Source of the DNA: Lachnospiraceae bacterium
Lineage (GTDB): Bacteria > Bacillota > Clostridia > Lachnospirales > Lachnospiraceae
Reading direction: 5' to 3'
DNA: 64,000 nt
Assembly (NCBI GenBank): GCA_015056865.1
Contig: SVFM01000008.1
Span: 35,100 to 99,099 of the forward strand
Shown: one piece after another, positions 43,633-53,036 of the stretch
How the letters are laid out: every line of letters starts with the position of its first letter
Position numbering within the stretch: the first letter of the stretch is position 1
Made by a program: the position numbers and the translations under genes
The notes under the pieces: generated by a model
What the model saw: only the letters and a program-made list of their open reading frames with translations
The model's database searches: none
Told to the model about the DNA's origin: nothing

Positions 43633-43660
43633 ATCGTGTGAAAAGAGGAGATTACATAGT

Positions 43661-44608
43661 ATGAAAACAAAGGTATTTATTGATGGAAGTGAAGGTACCA
43701 CAGGACTTAGAATTTATGAGCGGTTTCAGAATCGTGATGACATAGAGATTTTGCGCATTGATCCGGAAGTGAGAAAGGATCCGGAAGAGAGAAAGAAGAT
43801 GATCAATGCATCGGATATTACTTTTTTGTGTCTGCCTGATGTGGCTGCAAAGGAGTCTGTTTCTCTGGTAGAGAATGAAAACGTGATCATTATCGATGCC
43901 TCCACTGCCCATCGTACGTTGGAAGGATGGGCTTACGGTTTCCCAGAATTATCCAAGGGACATAGAGAAGCAATCAGAAAGGGTAAGAGAATTGCTGTTC
44001 CGGGTTGTTATGCATCCGGATTTATTTCTCTGGTATATCCTTTGGTTGCAGGCGGTATCCTTCCAAAGGATTACCCGGTGAGCAGTTTTGCGCTGTCCGG
44101 ATACAGCGGAGCCGGCAAGAAGACCATCGCTGCATATGAGAGCCAGGAGCGGCCGGCTGAACTGTCCTCCGGCAGAGAGTATGCGCTGACTCAGCAGCAC
44201 AAGCATCTGAAGGAGATGAAGGCGATCACAGGGCTGGATCGAGCCCCGCTGTTTTCTCCTATCATTGATGATTATTACAGCGGAATGTTGGTTTCTGTAC
44301 CGCTGTTTACAGATTTGCTGGCAAAGAAGGAGACACCGGAATCTTTGCTTGCGTATTATGCCCGGTATTATCAGGGAGAGAAATTTATTCAAGTGAGTGC
44401 TGCGGATGATGAGATCGCAGCTACCGGATTTTTGGCAGGAAACGGCTTGTCAGGCTGGGATGGCATGAAGATCTATGTAACAGGAAACGAGGAGCGTATC
44501 GTCGTTTCTGCTCAGTTTGATAATTTGGGTAAGGGCGCATCCGGCGCAGCCATTCAGTGTATGAACATTGCACTGGGCTGTGATGAGGCGAAAGGATTGG
44601 ATTTGTAA
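43661..44608 (+). CDS. argC: N-acetyl-gamma-glutamyl-phosphate reductase (short type)
   Basis: 315 residues, the short form of ArgC. NADP loop start VFIDGSEGTTGLRIYERF, catalytic Cys in VPGCYASGF, and ALSGYSGAGK. It makes the semialdehyde step of ornithine/arginine synthesis. Ribosome site AAAGAGGAG. It stands apart from other arg genes and its ribosome site directly follows element E. The next gene starts one base after its stop. Confidence 0.94.
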   Translation: MKTKVFIDGSEGTTGLRIYERFQNRDDIEILRIDPEVRKDPEERKKMINASDITFLCLPDVAAKESVSLVENENVIIIDASTAHRTLEGWAYGFPELSKGHREAIRKGKRIAVPGCYASGFISLVYPLVAGGILPKDYPVSSFALSGYSGAGKKTIAAYESQERPAELSSGREYALTQQHKHLKEMKAITGLDRAPLFSPIIDDYYSGMLVSVPLFTDLLAKKETPESLLAYYARYYQGEKFIQVSAADDEIAATGFLAGNGLSGWDGMKIYVTGNEERIVVSAQFDNLGKGASGAAIQCMNIALGCDEAKGLDL

Positions 44609-44609
44609 G

Positions 44610-45440
44610 ATGGTTGTGACCAGAGAAGATGTGATCCGCGGGGTAAAGGAGTTGGGGATCCGACAAGGAGATGTGGTACTGGTGCATTCCTCTTTTAAAA
44701 GCCTAGGACCTGTGGAGGGAGGAGCAGAGACGGTTGTCAGCGGTTTTCTGGAGGTGCTGGGTCAGGAGGGGACTTTGGTAATGCCCACTCTTTGTCAAAA
44801 GGATTTTGCACACTCCTATGAGACCTGGCACAACAACAAGCCTTCCGATACAGGATATCTGACAGAGTATTTTCGTAAGCGCCCCGGTAGCCTGCGCAGC
44901 GACCAGGCCACCCACTCAGTAGCGGCCTGTGGAAAAGCGGCAGTCTATCTGACGGAGCATCATGGGCACACCCAAAAACGCTTCGGCAATATGGGTGACA
45001 CCCCTTTTTCTGCAGATTCTCCCTGGGAAAAGATGTATCAAATGGATGCCAAGATTGTAATGTTGGGGGTTACTGCCCTGTATACTACCTTCCGCCATTA
45101 TGCGGAGTATGTTTACATAGAAGAATGTTTGAAGGCTCTGGAAAAGCATCCCCAATATGCCGTCATGAAAGATCGGCTCAGCGCATGGAACAAGCCCGGC
45201 GTATGGCCCCATGTGCGTAATATATGGGTATATGAGCAATTAGAGCAAAAAGGTTTGGTGACTAAAAGCTGCTGCGGGAATGCAGAGCTTTTGTGTTACT
45301 CCGCCAGAGAGTTTGTGAATCTGACGCTGGTGGCTTTGCGGGAGCAGAGTGAGGGTGTGCTTTGGCGCACGCCGGCCTGGGATACGGACGGGTGGATCGC
45401 TTGGCAGGAAGAAGCAAATCGGATTGTAAATAAAAAATAG
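44610..45440 (+). CDS. AAC(3) family N-acetyltransferase
   Basis: 276 residues of the antibiotic-type aminoglycoside 3-N-acetyltransferase/YokD family: GDVVLVHSSFKSLGP, GTLVMPTLC, catalytic His in ATHSVAACG, and LGVTALYTTFRHYAEY. Family members acetylate amino groups using acetyl-CoA; chromosomal members are often not resistance enzymes. The start at 44610 is one base after the argC stop, so the two are probably co-translated, a pairing for which I have no metabolic explanation. A clear terminator follows. Confidence 0.9.
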   Translation: MVVTREDVIRGVKELGIRQGDVVLVHSSFKSLGPVEGGAETVVSGFLEVLGQEGTLVMPTLCQKDFAHSYETWHNNKPSDTGYLTEYFRKRPGSLRSDQATHSVAACGKAAVYLTEHHGHTQKRFGNMGDTPFSADSPWEKMYQMDAKIVMLGVTALYTTFRHYAEYVYIEECLKALEKHPQYAVMKDRLSAWNKPGVWPHVRNIWVYEQLEQKGLVTKSCCGNAELLCYSAREFVNLTLVALREQSEGVLWRTPAWDTDGWIAWQEEANRIVNKK

Positions 45441-45445
45441 TTTTT

Positions 45446-45485
45446 AGGTGTTATCAAAGAGTATGCTTTTGATAGCACCTTTTTA
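45446..45485 (+). terminator. Rho-independent terminator
   Basis: AGGTG-TATCAAA pairs with TTTGATA-CACCT (45446-45480), followed by TTTTT. It closes the argC-AAC(3) transcript. Confidence 0.88.
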
Positions 45486-45495
45486 TATGATATTA

Positions 45496-45567
45496 TTGAC
45501 AGATTCTTTTGATTGACTTATAATCAAGAAAAACAGATATACGAATATTGTTCGAATATACGAACAA
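45496..45567 (+). promoter_or_regulatory. Consensus promoter with IclR-type operator
   Basis: Perfect TTGACA (45496-45501), 17 bases, TATAAT (45519-45524). Just downstream, TTGTTCG (45548-45554) and CGAACAA (45561-45567) form a perfect seven-base dyad, with an extra ACGAAT half-site before it. A strong promoter blocked by an operator in the transcribed region fits repression of the galactonate operon by its first gene product. Confidence 0.8.
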
Positions 45568-45584
45568 ACAAAAGGAGTGGTGAT

Positions 45585-46349
45585 ATGCATCAACCAACAA
45601 TTCGAGTATTGGAAATTTTAGAATCGGTAGTGGGCAGCGGTGAAGGAAAGCGGCTGACAGACTTTAGCAGCGAGTTACAGATTCCCAAGAGCACCTTGGT
45701 GCCGATCCTGCAGACGCTCTGTGGGTATCGATATTTGACACAGGATGATATGGGAAGATATCAGCCGGGCACGGCGCTGTTTTCTTTGGGATCCGCCTTT
45801 TCCGGAAATTTTCCCACCTTAAATTTTGTTCATCAACAGCTGGAGCAGTTGGTGGAGGAGTTGGGGGAGACCTGTTATTTTGGCGCCTTGGAGGATGGGT
45901 ATGTGTTGTATCTGGACAAGGTGGATTCCAGGCAGCCTCTACGTATGCTTACCTCTATCGGTCGCAGGATGCCGGCCTATGCCACAAGTATCGGCAAGGC
46001 GCTGCTCAGTGATATGGTGGAGAAGGAACTGCAGTCTCTTTATCCGGAGGGACTGAAGGCTCTGACCGCTCATACCATCACGGATGTGGAGGTTCTGGCA
46101 AAGCAGCTTGGTCTTGCGCGGGAGGAAGGGTATGCCTGGGAGACAGAGGAGTCCATGGAGCATATCAGGTGCTTTGCAGTTCCTATCCGCAAACATGGGC
46201 GGATTGTGGCGGCTGTCAGTGTGGCAATCCCTGTTTTCCGGTTTGACAAGGAAAAGAAGGATCATACGATTGTCACCTTACAGAAGGCGGCGGCCCAAAT
46301 CAGTGGCACTATTGAAATGACGGATGCACATTTTGGAAATTTATTTTAA
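45585..46349 (+). CDS. IclR family transcriptional regulator
   Basis: 254 residues. Winged helix (about 10-70, LTDFSSELQIPKSTLVPILQTL) and a C-terminal effector domain (YATSIGKALLSDM, RCFAVPIRKHGRIVAAVSVAIP). Members of this kind (KdgR-like) answer to keto-deoxy sugar acids. The ATG at 45585 has AAAGGAG at eight bases. It is the first gene of the operon with the dehydratase, aldolase and kinase, and its likely operator lies 18 bases before the start codon. Confidence 0.94.
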   Translation: MHQPTIRVLEILESVVGSGEGKRLTDFSSELQIPKSTLVPILQTLCGYRYLTQDDMGRYQPGTALFSLGSAFSGNFPTLNFVHQQLEQLVEELGETCYFGALEDGYVLYLDKVDSRQPLRMLTSIGRRMPAYATSIGKALLSDMVEKELQSLYPEGLKALTAHTITDVEVLAKQLGLAREEGYAWETEESMEHIRCFAVPIRKHGRIVAAVSVAIPVFRFDKEKKDHTIVTLQKAAAQISGTIEMTDAHFGNLF

Positions 46350-46361
46350 GGAGGAAGCAGC

Positions 46362-47510
46362 ATGAAGATCACGAAGCTGACACTTTACCCAGTAGAACCC
46401 CGCTGGATGTTTCTGAAGATTGACACGAATGAGGGTATATCCGGTTGGGGTGAGCCGGTTATTGAAGGCAAGGCTGATACGGTTGCAGCCTGTGTGCGGG
46501 AGATGGAGGAATACTTGATCGGTCGGGATCCTCGGAATATTGAGGATATTTGGCAGACACTGTACAGAGGTGCATTTTACAGGGGGGGCCCCATTATCTC
46601 CAGTGCTATCTCGGGTATTGAGCAGGCGCTCTGGGATATCAAGGGCAAGTATTACAATATGCCGGTCTATGAATTTCTGGGCGGAGCCTGCCGTGAGAAT
46701 ATCAGGGTGTACTGCTGGGTTGGCGGCGATCGTCCCAGCGATGTGGGCAAGGCCGCTTTGACCCAAAAGGAGCTGGGCTTTACAGCGGTGAAGATGAATG
46801 CCACGGAAGAGCTGCACTATATCGATAGTTTTGCCAAGATTGACGCAGCCTGTGAGCGTGTGGCAGCGATCCGGGAGACCTGCGGCAAGGATTTTGGCAT
46901 TGCGGTGGACTTCCACGGCAGAGTGCATAAGAGTATGGCCAAGGAGTTGGCACACCAGCTGGCGCCCTATCATTTGATGTTTATTGAGGAGCCGGTGCTC
47001 TCCGAGAATTACGAGGCGTTGGTGGAGATCGCCAAGTATACCTCCACACCCATTGCGGTGGGAGAGCGTCTTTTTACCCGCTGGGATTTTAAGAAAATAT
47101 TTGAGCAGGGAGTGGTGGATATCATTCAGCCGGATCTGTCTCATGCAGGTGGTATTCTGGAATGCAGGAAGATCTCTGCCATGGCGGAGGCTTATGACGT
47201 GGCGGTAGCACCCCACTGTCCTTTGGGTCCCATTGCGCTGGCGGCTTGTCTGCACATGGACGCCTGTACGCCCAATGCCTGGATTCAGGAGCAGAGCCTG
47301 GGTATTCACTACAATGAAGGCAGCGACCTGCTGGACTACCTGAAGGATCCTAATGTATTCAACTATGAAAAGGGAGTGGTTCCTATGCCGAAGGCGCCGG
47401 GTCTTGGCATTGAGATCAATGAGGAGCTGGTGATGGAAAAGGCAAAGATAGGTCATCACTGGAAAAATCCCGTATGGCGAAATGCAGACGGTACTGTGGC
47501 CGAGTGGTAG
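46362..47510 (+). CDS. dgoD: D-galactonate dehydratase (enolase superfamily)
   Basis: 382 residues. Metal ligands fall in AVDFHGRVH (Asp), FIEEPVL (Glu) and [11 protein letters not shown] (Glu); the general base His is in APHCPLGP. The overall sequence is very close to DgoD. It converts galactonate to 2-keto-3-deoxygalactonate. It lies 12 bases after the IclR gene and 14 before the aldolase gene. Confidence 0.92.
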   Translation: MKITKLTLYPVEPRWMFLKIDTNEGISGWGEPVIEGKADTVAACVREMEEYLIGRDPRNIEDIWQTLYRGAFYRGGPIISSAISGIEQALWDIKGKYYNMPVYEFLGGACRENIRVYCWVGGDRPSDVGKAALTQKELGFTAVKMNATEELHYIDSFAKIDAACERVAAIRETCGKDFGIAVDFHGRVHKSMAKELAHQLAPYHLMFIEEPVLSENYEALVEIAKYTSTPIAVGERLFTRWDFKKIFEQGVVDIIQPDLSHAGGILECRKISAMAEAYDVAVAPHCPLGPIALAACLHMDACTPNAWIQEQSLGIHYNEGSDLLDYLKDPNVFNYEKGVVPMPKAPGLGIEINEELVMEKAKIGHHWKNPVWRNADGTVAEW

Positions 47511-47524
47511 AGGAGGAATTGTAT

Positions 47525-48169
47525 ATGAGAGAGCAGATTATAGAGCAGGTTTTAGAGCACAAGCTGATCGCGATTGTGCGTGGGGTTTATGGGGAAGATT
47601 GTCTGAATCTTGCCAAGGCCCTGTATGCAGGCGGTATCCGCATGTTGGAGGTGACCTTCGACCAAAGTAAACCCCAGCTTTTGCCCCAGACTTCAGATAC
47701 AATCAGACTGCTGGTGGAGCAGATGGGTGATCAAATGGCCTTTGGCGCCGGGACGGTGACCTCCACGGAAATGGTGGAACTGGCCAAAGGGGCAGGGGCA
47801 CAGTTTATTGTATCTCCTGACACCAATGAAGCGGTGATCCGGGCCACGGTGGAAGGCGGGATGGTATCCATGCCAGGGGCTGTGACACCTACAGAGATCC
47901 TGGCGGCACATCGCTACGGGGCTGATTTTGTGAAATTATTCCCGGTAGGTCCTTTGGGAGCGGCCTATATGAAGGCGGTCTGTGCACCCATCAATCATGT
48001 ACGTCTGTTGGCGGTAGGCGGTGTAAATGAGAAAAATGTGGCAGAATTCCTGGCAGCCGGTGCCGTAGGTGCTGGTGTGGGAGGTAATCTGGTTAACAAG
48101 CAGTGGATCGCGGCGGGTGAGTTTGACAAGATCACCGATGCGGCTCGCAAATTTGTGGAAGCTATGTGA
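47525..48169 (+). CDS. 2-keto-3-deoxy-(6-phospho)-galactonate/gluconate aldolase
   Basis: 214 residues. A class I KDPG/KHG-type aldolase: LIAIVRG at the start, Glu in LEVTFD, AGTVTS, and Schiff-base Lys in DFVKLFPVGPLG. In this operon the substrate is most likely 2-keto-3-deoxy-6-phosphogalactonate, giving pyruvate and glyceraldehyde-3-phosphate. The ATG at 47525 has GAGGAGG upstream. Confidence 0.92.
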   Translation: MREQIIEQVLEHKLIAIVRGVYGEDCLNLAKALYAGGIRMLEVTFDQSKPQLLPQTSDTIRLLVEQMGDQMAFGAGTVTSTEMVELAKGAGAQFIVSPDTNEAVIRATVEGGMVSMPGAVTPTEILAAHRYGADFVKLFPVGPLGAAYMKAVCAPINHVRLLAVGGVNEKNVAEFLAAGAVGAGVGGNLVNKQWIAAGEFDKITDAARKFVEAM

Positions 48170-48180
48170 GAGGAGAAAAA

Positions 48181-49209
48181 ATGATGGCAAAGAGAGTTAT
48201 TACGTTTGGCGAGATCATGATGCGTTTGAATCCGGAAGGATATCTGCGGATTGTACAGGCAGAAAAATTTGAGACCAGCTATGCAGGCGGAGAGGCCAAC
48301 GTGGCAGTGTCCCTGGCAAATTATGGGATGGATGCGGCTTTTGTAAGCAAGGTGCCGGAGCATGAGGTGGGGCAGAGCGCTGTGAATGCGCTGCGCAGAT
48401 ATGGGGTAGACACTTCCCTGATGCTCAGAGGCGGTAAAAGACTGGGACTGTATTATGTGGAAAAAGGCGCTTCCCAGAGAGGCTCCAAGGTAATCTATGA
48501 CAGGGAATATTCCGCCGTTGCCTTGTCCAGAGCAGAAGAATATGACTGGAATAAGATTTTTGAGGGAGCAGATTGGTTCCACTGGACGGGTATTACACCG
48601 GCTCTGGGCGGAGAACTTCCTCAGATATGTCTGCAGGCTTGTCAGGCCGCGAAGGCCAGAGGTGTAAAAATCTCCTGTGACCTGAATTACCGCAAGAAAC
48701 TCTGGTCCACAGAGCAAGCTGGCAAAGTCATGGCAGAACTGATGCCCTACGTGGATTTGTGCATTGCCAATGAAGAGGATGCAAAGGATGTGTTCGGCAT
48801 TGAGGCGGAAAATACAGATATCAACGCAGGAAAGCTGGATCATGCGGGTTATATTTCCGTAGCCAGACAGCTGAGTGAGCAATTTGGATTTGAGCAGGTA
48901 GCGATTACTCTGCGAGGTTCTTTATCTGCCAATGACAATGACTGGGCGGCTATGCTTTATAGCGGTGGCCAGGCATACTTTTCTCCTACATACCGGGTTC
49001 ACATTGTAGACCGTGTGGGCGGAGGAGACAGTTTTGGCGGTGCATTGATCTACACCCAGCTAATGGGAAAGGATCCCCAGGAAAGCATCAATTTTGCAGT
49101 GGCGGCATCCTGCCTGAAACATTCCATTGAGCATGATTTCAATCTGGTAAGTGTGCAGGAGGTGGAGGCCCTGGCCAAGGGCAATGCCTCCGGAAGAGTG
49201 CAGAGATAA
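48181..49209 (+). CDS. PfkB family 2-keto-3-deoxy-sugar-acid kinase
   Basis: 342 residues. PfkB signatures GGEANVAVSLANYG and the C-terminal DRVGGGDSFGGALIY with catalytic Asp; overall like KdgK. In the galactonate route it would phosphorylate 2-keto-3-deoxygalactonate at C6, replacing the unrelated DgoK of enterobacteria. The start has two adjacent ATGs at 48181 and 48184 behind GAGAGGAG. It is the last gene of the operon; a terminator follows. Confidence 0.92.
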   Translation: MMAKRVITFGEIMMRLNPEGYLRIVQAEKFETSYAGGEANVAVSLANYGMDAAFVSKVPEHEVGQSAVNALRRYGVDTSLMLRGGKRLGLYYVEKGASQRGSKVIYDREYSAVALSRAEEYDWNKIFEGADWFHWTGITPALGGELPQICLQACQAAKARGVKISCDLNYRKKLWSTEQAGKVMAELMPYVDLCIANEEDAKDVFGIEAENTDINAGKLDHAGYISVARQLSEQFGFEQVAITLRGSLSANDNDWAAMLYSGGQAYFSPTYRVHIVDRVGGGDSFGGALIYTQLMGKDPQESINFAVAASCLKHSIEHDFNLVSVQEVEALAKGNASGRVQR

Positions 49210-49230
49210 ATAGTTTAGCGAATCAACAGG

Positions 49231-49262
49231 TGCAGGGAGCGTGAAGGCTCTCTGCATTTTTC
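49231..49262 (+). terminator. Rho-independent terminator of the galactonate operon
   Basis: TGCAGGGAGC pairs with GCTCTCTGCA (one G-T pair) around a six-base loop, then TTTTTC. Confidence 0.85.
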
Positions 49263-49395
49263 TGTGCTATGGGAATAAAGCCGTGCAACAAAAGGTGCAA
49301 CTGCAAAGTTGCGATAAATTGGTGGCCTGTAACCTGAGTTGCGGTTACAATGAGTGCATAGCCGGTTATAAATTATGCAAAGGAGAGAAAATAAT

Positions 49396-49745
49396 ATGAC
49401 ATTCGGAGAACAAATTAAACAAGCCCGGGAGGCGAAGAATCTTTCTCAGGAGGAGCTGGCGTCCAGATTGGAGGTCAGTCGTCAGTCGGTTTCAAAATGG
49501 GAGAATGAAGTGGCAAAGCCTCAGGGCATCAATAAAGAGATGCTGTCTCAAATTCTGGAGATAGAATTGGATGGAGAGTAAGTGTACCCCAGAAAGAAAA
49601 AATGGAATGCATGCTGGGCTGGATCGTAGCAGCAGCGCTGGGAATAGGATTGCTGGTTGTACTGGCTGTTGCGGCACATCAAAGATCAGCGGTTGATCAG
49701 GTGGTTCCCTCTATCAAGAGCATTGTTTTTTATGATGAGGCGTAA
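49396..49745 (+). pseudogene. Frameshifted XRE regulator with membrane anchor
   Basis: The first part (49396-49581, 61 residues) is an XRE helix-turn-helix (FGEQIKQAREAKNLSQEELA, SRQSVSKWE) with AAAGGAG upstream. It stops at 49579. In the next frame a stretch from about 49584 to 49745 reads VPQKEK, then a hydrophobic helix (GWIVAAALGIGLLVVLAV) and PSIKSIVFYDEA, which fits the C-terminal end of a membrane-linked XRE protein. A one-frame shift near 49575-49585 thus separates them. The upstream 130 bases hold several short dyads (GCAACT/AGTTGC, GTAACC/GGTTAC). Confidence 0.65.
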
Positions 49746-49889
49746 AGCGGTTGGTCAGACTTCTCTGAGTTTCTGAGGTCTCAAAATAGAGTGTCGAGGG
49801 TGCGGACGATCTCTTGGGCTAGTTAAGTTGCCAGCACAAGATTTTGCCTGCCCCCTCGAACCATTAACACCGCATAGACACGTGGCACT
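49746..49889. other. Gene-free stretch with an imperfect foldback
   Basis: TCGAGGGTGC near 49793 is nearly complementary to TGCCCCCTCGA ending near 49860, enclosing about 45 bases. No coding potential. The layout recalls elements A-E on a smaller scale, but the conserved core is absent. Confidence 0.3.
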
Positions 49890-50642
49890 TTAGAATTGCA
49901 TGTTGCCGTCTGATTTGTTTTCGATCAAATTATCCTTAATTCTTTCAATGATTTTATTGCGAGTGAGAGATTGCATTTGATAGTAGGCTACACTACGTAA
50001 TTTCTTAAGTCGTTCGCTCATGGGGATACCTTCACGCCATTGCTTTGCTGTTTTTCCAAAGAGAGCCATGTTCAGCATATCTGCCTCGCTGGCATATTTA
50101 AAGTTGATTTCTTGAGGAGTAAGTTCTGGAGAAATTAAAAATTCTTTAATAGCATCGGTATGTATTCGATAATTGATTTTTGAAAGTTCACGCTTGCTAT
50201 CCCATCCAGAGGTCAGTTTCTCTGCTTCTTGCTTTTTAAGACGTTGATAGTCTTTTATAATATAAAGCTTGAATTCTGGAGAAATCCATAAAGCAAACTC
50301 AAAGGCGATATCAGAGTGGGCATAAGTGCCTCCGTAACGTCTGGCGTGAGATGTTATACCAATGGCATTCATTCGTTCTATCCATTGTTTTGCAGTAAGA
50401 ACTAATCGTCCTGGTTCATTTCTAACCGTATGGAATTCCATACGGTTAAAATTAGGGTTATATAGAGTTTCCCATGCTGCAAGAAAATCAATCGTCGAAT
50501 AAGAACTTAGCCAGTTTGATATAACAATTCTTGGGTCGCTAGCATTCTTATACTTTGCGATATCGGTTAATGAAATATAATCATTTTGCTGTTCATATGA
50601 AAGTAAAACAGAAATTTCTGCGCCATTTGCTGTTATAATCAT
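49890..50642 (-). CDS. KilA-N domain protein
   Basis: 250 residues. An N-terminal KilA-N DNA-binding domain (YISLTDIAKYKN, WLSSYSTIDFLAAWE, GRLVLTAKQWIERMNAIGI, GGTYAHSDIAFEFALWISPEFKLYIIKDYQRL) and a C-terminal helical part. These proteins are common in phages and in chromosomal islands. Of two ATGs six bases apart I prefer the second (50642), nine bases after AAGGAG; the first is only three bases away. No other phage gene is adjacent. Codon use looks more AT-rich than in the flanking genes. Confidence 0.85.
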   Translation of the reverse strand: MIITANGAEISVLLSYEQQNDYISLTDIAKYKNASDPRIVISNWLSSYSTIDFLAAWETLYNPNFNRMEFHTVRNEPGRLVLTAKQWIERMNAIGITSHARRYGGTYAHSDIAFEFALWISPEFKLYIIKDYQRLKKQEAEKLTSGWDSKRELSKINYRIHTDAIKEFLISPELTPQEINFKYASEADMLNMALFGKTAKQWREGIPMSERLKKLRSVAYYQMQSLTRNKIIERIKDNLIENKSDGNMQF

Positions 50643-50839
50643 GGTCATGTACTCCTTGTATATTTAGATGGTGATGATGGATAAGTCATGCAGTAGCTTT
50701 GCCTTAGAAATAGTATATGTATTGGGGAAATCATAGGTCTGAAATGGTCGGATATTAATTTGGCGAATAAAGGCAGAAGACACGCAATGTAGCAGATAAT
50801 ATGCTCATATCTGAGATAAGCATATTGAAGAAAGAAGTG

Positions 50840-50910
50840 AGCATGAGCCATGGACCTTCTGTGTTAACGCACATTTGGCCAATGTAATTTATTTTTGCAT
50901 GGCTCATGCT
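50840..50910. repeat. 13-bp inverted repeat flanking 45 bases
   Basis: AGCATGAGCCATG (50840-50852) and CATGGCTCATGCT (50898-50910) are exact complements. It lies 20 bases after the leuA stop. It may be a leuA terminator with a long loop or the remains of a tiny mobile element. The rest of 50643-50930 is AT-rich and holds nothing else I can support. Confidence 0.55.
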
Positions 50911-50930
50911 TAGCAAAATCTTAACAAACA

Positions 50931-52589
50931 TCAATTCATAATCTTATTCACAGCAGCTACCAAAGCTTCGATGGAACTTTGGATGATATCTTCATCCAAG
51001 CCGACACCCCAGAAAGTGTCATCGCCCTTGTGGATACCTACGTAAGAGGCTGCCTTAGAGGTGGAACCTTTGGAAAGCGCGTGCTCTTCATAGGAGGCCA
51101 AAACATAATCCAGACCCAAATGCTTCTTGATGGCGTTGCTGACTGCGTCCAAGCGGCCGTTGCCCCCTGCGTTTACAGTGTAGTCCTGGCCATCATGGTG
51201 GATGGTGACTTCCGCTTGAATACCGTCCACTTGTTTGAAGTGACACTCAGGAATGGTAAAACGAGTGTGCTGGTCAATGTAATGCTCAGCAAAAATTTTG
51301 TAAATCTCATCCGGATGCAGTTCCTGATGGCGCTTGTCGGATACATCTTTTACCAGATAACCCACTTCCTCACGCATTTCCATGGGCAGGGTAAAGCCGA
51401 AGTTCTGTTTCAGGATAAAGGCGACGCCGCCCTTGCCGGACTGGCTGTTGATACGGATCACATCTGATTCGTATTCACGGCCCAGGTCCTGAGGGTCGAT
51501 GGGCAGATAGGGAACAGTCCACTTTTCGCCGCTCTTACCTTCGGTTCTCCAGGCCATGCCCTTGGAGATGGCATCTTGGTGGGAGCCGGAGAAGGCTGTA
51601 AATACCAGGTCACCGGCATAAGGAGCTCTTTCATATACATGCATTCTTGTGAGTTTCTCGTAGGTCTTGCGGATCTCAGAGATGTGGGAGAAATCCAACT
51701 TCGGATCTACCCCGTGGCAGACCATGTTCATGGCCAGAGTCACGATGTCCACGTTGCCGGTGCGCTCGCCGTTGCCAAAGAGGGTACCCTCCACACGGTC
51801 GGCTCCGGCCAATACGCCGAACTCTGCATCGCTGATGCCGCAGCCTCTGTCATTGTGGGGATGTACGCTGATGGTAACCGCATCTCTGTATTTCAGATTC
51901 TTGTGTATGTATTCCACCTGACAGGCAAATACGTGGGGCATAGCTACCTGTACGGTGGTGGGAATGTTGATAATGACTTTATTGTCGGGGGTAGGCTGCC
52001 ATACGTCCAATACTGCGTTGCACACCTCTAAGGCGTAGTCTACCTCAGTGCCCGGGAAACTCTCGGGGCTGTACTCGAAGGTAAAATTGCCCTCCGTCTC
52101 GGCGGCCAGCTCCTTCAGCAGCTTGGCGCCGTCAATGGCCAGCTGTTTCACTTCCTCCTTGGACTTCTTAAAGACCTGCTCTCTTTGTGCCACAGAAGTG
52201 GAATTATAAAGATGGATAATGGCATGGGGGGCGCCCTTCACTGCTTCAAAGGTTTTTCGGATAATGTGATCCCTTGCCTGGGTCAGCACCTGGATGGTCA
52301 CATCCTGAGGGATCATGTCACGCTCGATCAGAGCACGAAGGAAGTTGTATTCTGTTTCAGACGCAGCCGGGAAACCAACCTCGATCTCTTTGAAACCGAT
52401 ATCCACCAGCATCTGGAAAAAGCAAAGCTTCTCATCCAGACTCATAGGCTCGATCAGGGCCTGGTTGCCGTCACGCAGATCCACGCTGCACCAGATGGGG
52501 GCCTTGTCAACAGTGTCCTTCTTTACCCAGTCATAGGTGGTGACGGGGGGCATAAAATAGGGGGTTACATACTTTTCTTTGATGTTCAT
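50931..52589 (-). CDS. leuA: 2-isopropylmalate synthase
   Basis: 552 residues, the longer LeuA2 type. [13 protein letters not shown] at the catalytic start, [16 protein letters not shown] with metal His residues, [17 protein letters not shown], and a C-terminal leucine-sensing regulatory domain (about 430-552). First committed step of leucine synthesis. No leuBCD is adjacent. The gene is preceded by a T-box leader. Confidence 0.95.
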   Translation of the reverse strand: MNIKEKYVTPYFMPPVTTYDWVKKDTVDKAPIWCSVDLRDGNQALIEPMSLDEKLCFFQMLVDIGFKEIEVGFPAASETEYNFLRALIERDMIPQDVTIQVLTQARDHIIRKTFEAVKGAPHAIIHLYNSTSVAQREQVFKKSKEEVKQLAIDGAKLLKELAAETEGNFTFEYSPESFPGTEVDYALEVCNAVLDVWQPTPDNKVIINIPTTVQVAMPHVFACQVEYIHKNLKYRDAVTISVHPHNDRGCGISDAEFGVLAGADRVEGTLFGNGERTGNVDIVTLAMNMVCHGVDPKLDFSHISEIRKTYEKLTRMHVYERAPYAGDLVFTAFSGSHQDAISKGMAWRTEGKSGEKWTVPYLPIDPQDLGREYESDVIRINSQSGKGGVAFILKQNFGFTLPMEMREEVGYLVKDVSDKRHQELHPDEIYKIFAEHYIDQHTRFTIPECHFKQVDGIQAEVTIHHDGQDYTVNAGGNGRLDAVSNAIKKHLGLDYVLASYEEHALSKGSTSKAASYVGIHKGDDTFWGVGLDEDIIQSSIEALVAAVNKIMN

Positions 52590-52602
52590 AGGGTTTCCTC
52601 CA

Positions 52603-52904
52603 TTAAAAAATCTCTACAAAAATGTATGGGTTACATTTTCATAGAGACGCAAATACAAAATTTACGCGGTACCACTCTACTTCGTGATCAATCGATCACG
52701 CACTCACCGGCACATCATACCGCTTGGTAAGGATGCCTTCTCCCTTTCTACGGCGGATGTTCCGTCTGAACCTACACAACCGAAGTCTTCAGCCAGCAGC
52801 TCTGAGGCCAGTTCACAGCTTGCATTTGACTGCCTTGCACCCTCCGGCAGTTCTCTGTTGTCCCGCAAATTGCTACTATTCCTCTTCATCGCTTTTGTTT
52901 GATT
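52603..52904 (-). promoter_or_regulatory. Leu T-box leader
   Basis: On the minus strand, T-box motif AGAGTGGTACCGCG (52665-52678) precedes a terminator hairpin (52611-52648) and a T run (52604-52610). The likely specifier codon is CTG at 52809-52811, in the context AACTGGCC, matching Leu. The context aligns with AATGGACC of the Trp T-box at 10320. Confidence 0.92.
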
Positions 52905-52933
52905 ATGATAACATAGATTTGCAAAAGATACAA
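52905..52933 (-). promoter_or_regulatory. Promoter of the leuA T-box transcript
   Basis: Minus-strand TTGTAT (52928-52933), 17 bases and TATCAT (52905-52910), just upstream of the leader. Confidence 0.55.
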
Positions 52934-53036
52934 GAGGTAAATTTTTATTTTGCAAATCAGATACTATTTATGACGTTGACATTGTTTGCGCGTGAGATTA
53001 CAATAACTTCATTAATAAAGGATGCAGGAGGGGGTT

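Noticed and set aside
44610..45440. Acquired aminoglycoside-resistance gene
   Set aside because: It is coupled to argC, has no mobile flanks and belongs to a family with many housekeeping members; resistance cannot be claimed.
49746..49889. Sixth member of the palindromic element family
   Set aside because: Short imperfect foldback without CCTTGAAAAACG, TTAGTAC or the CACGGAG motif.
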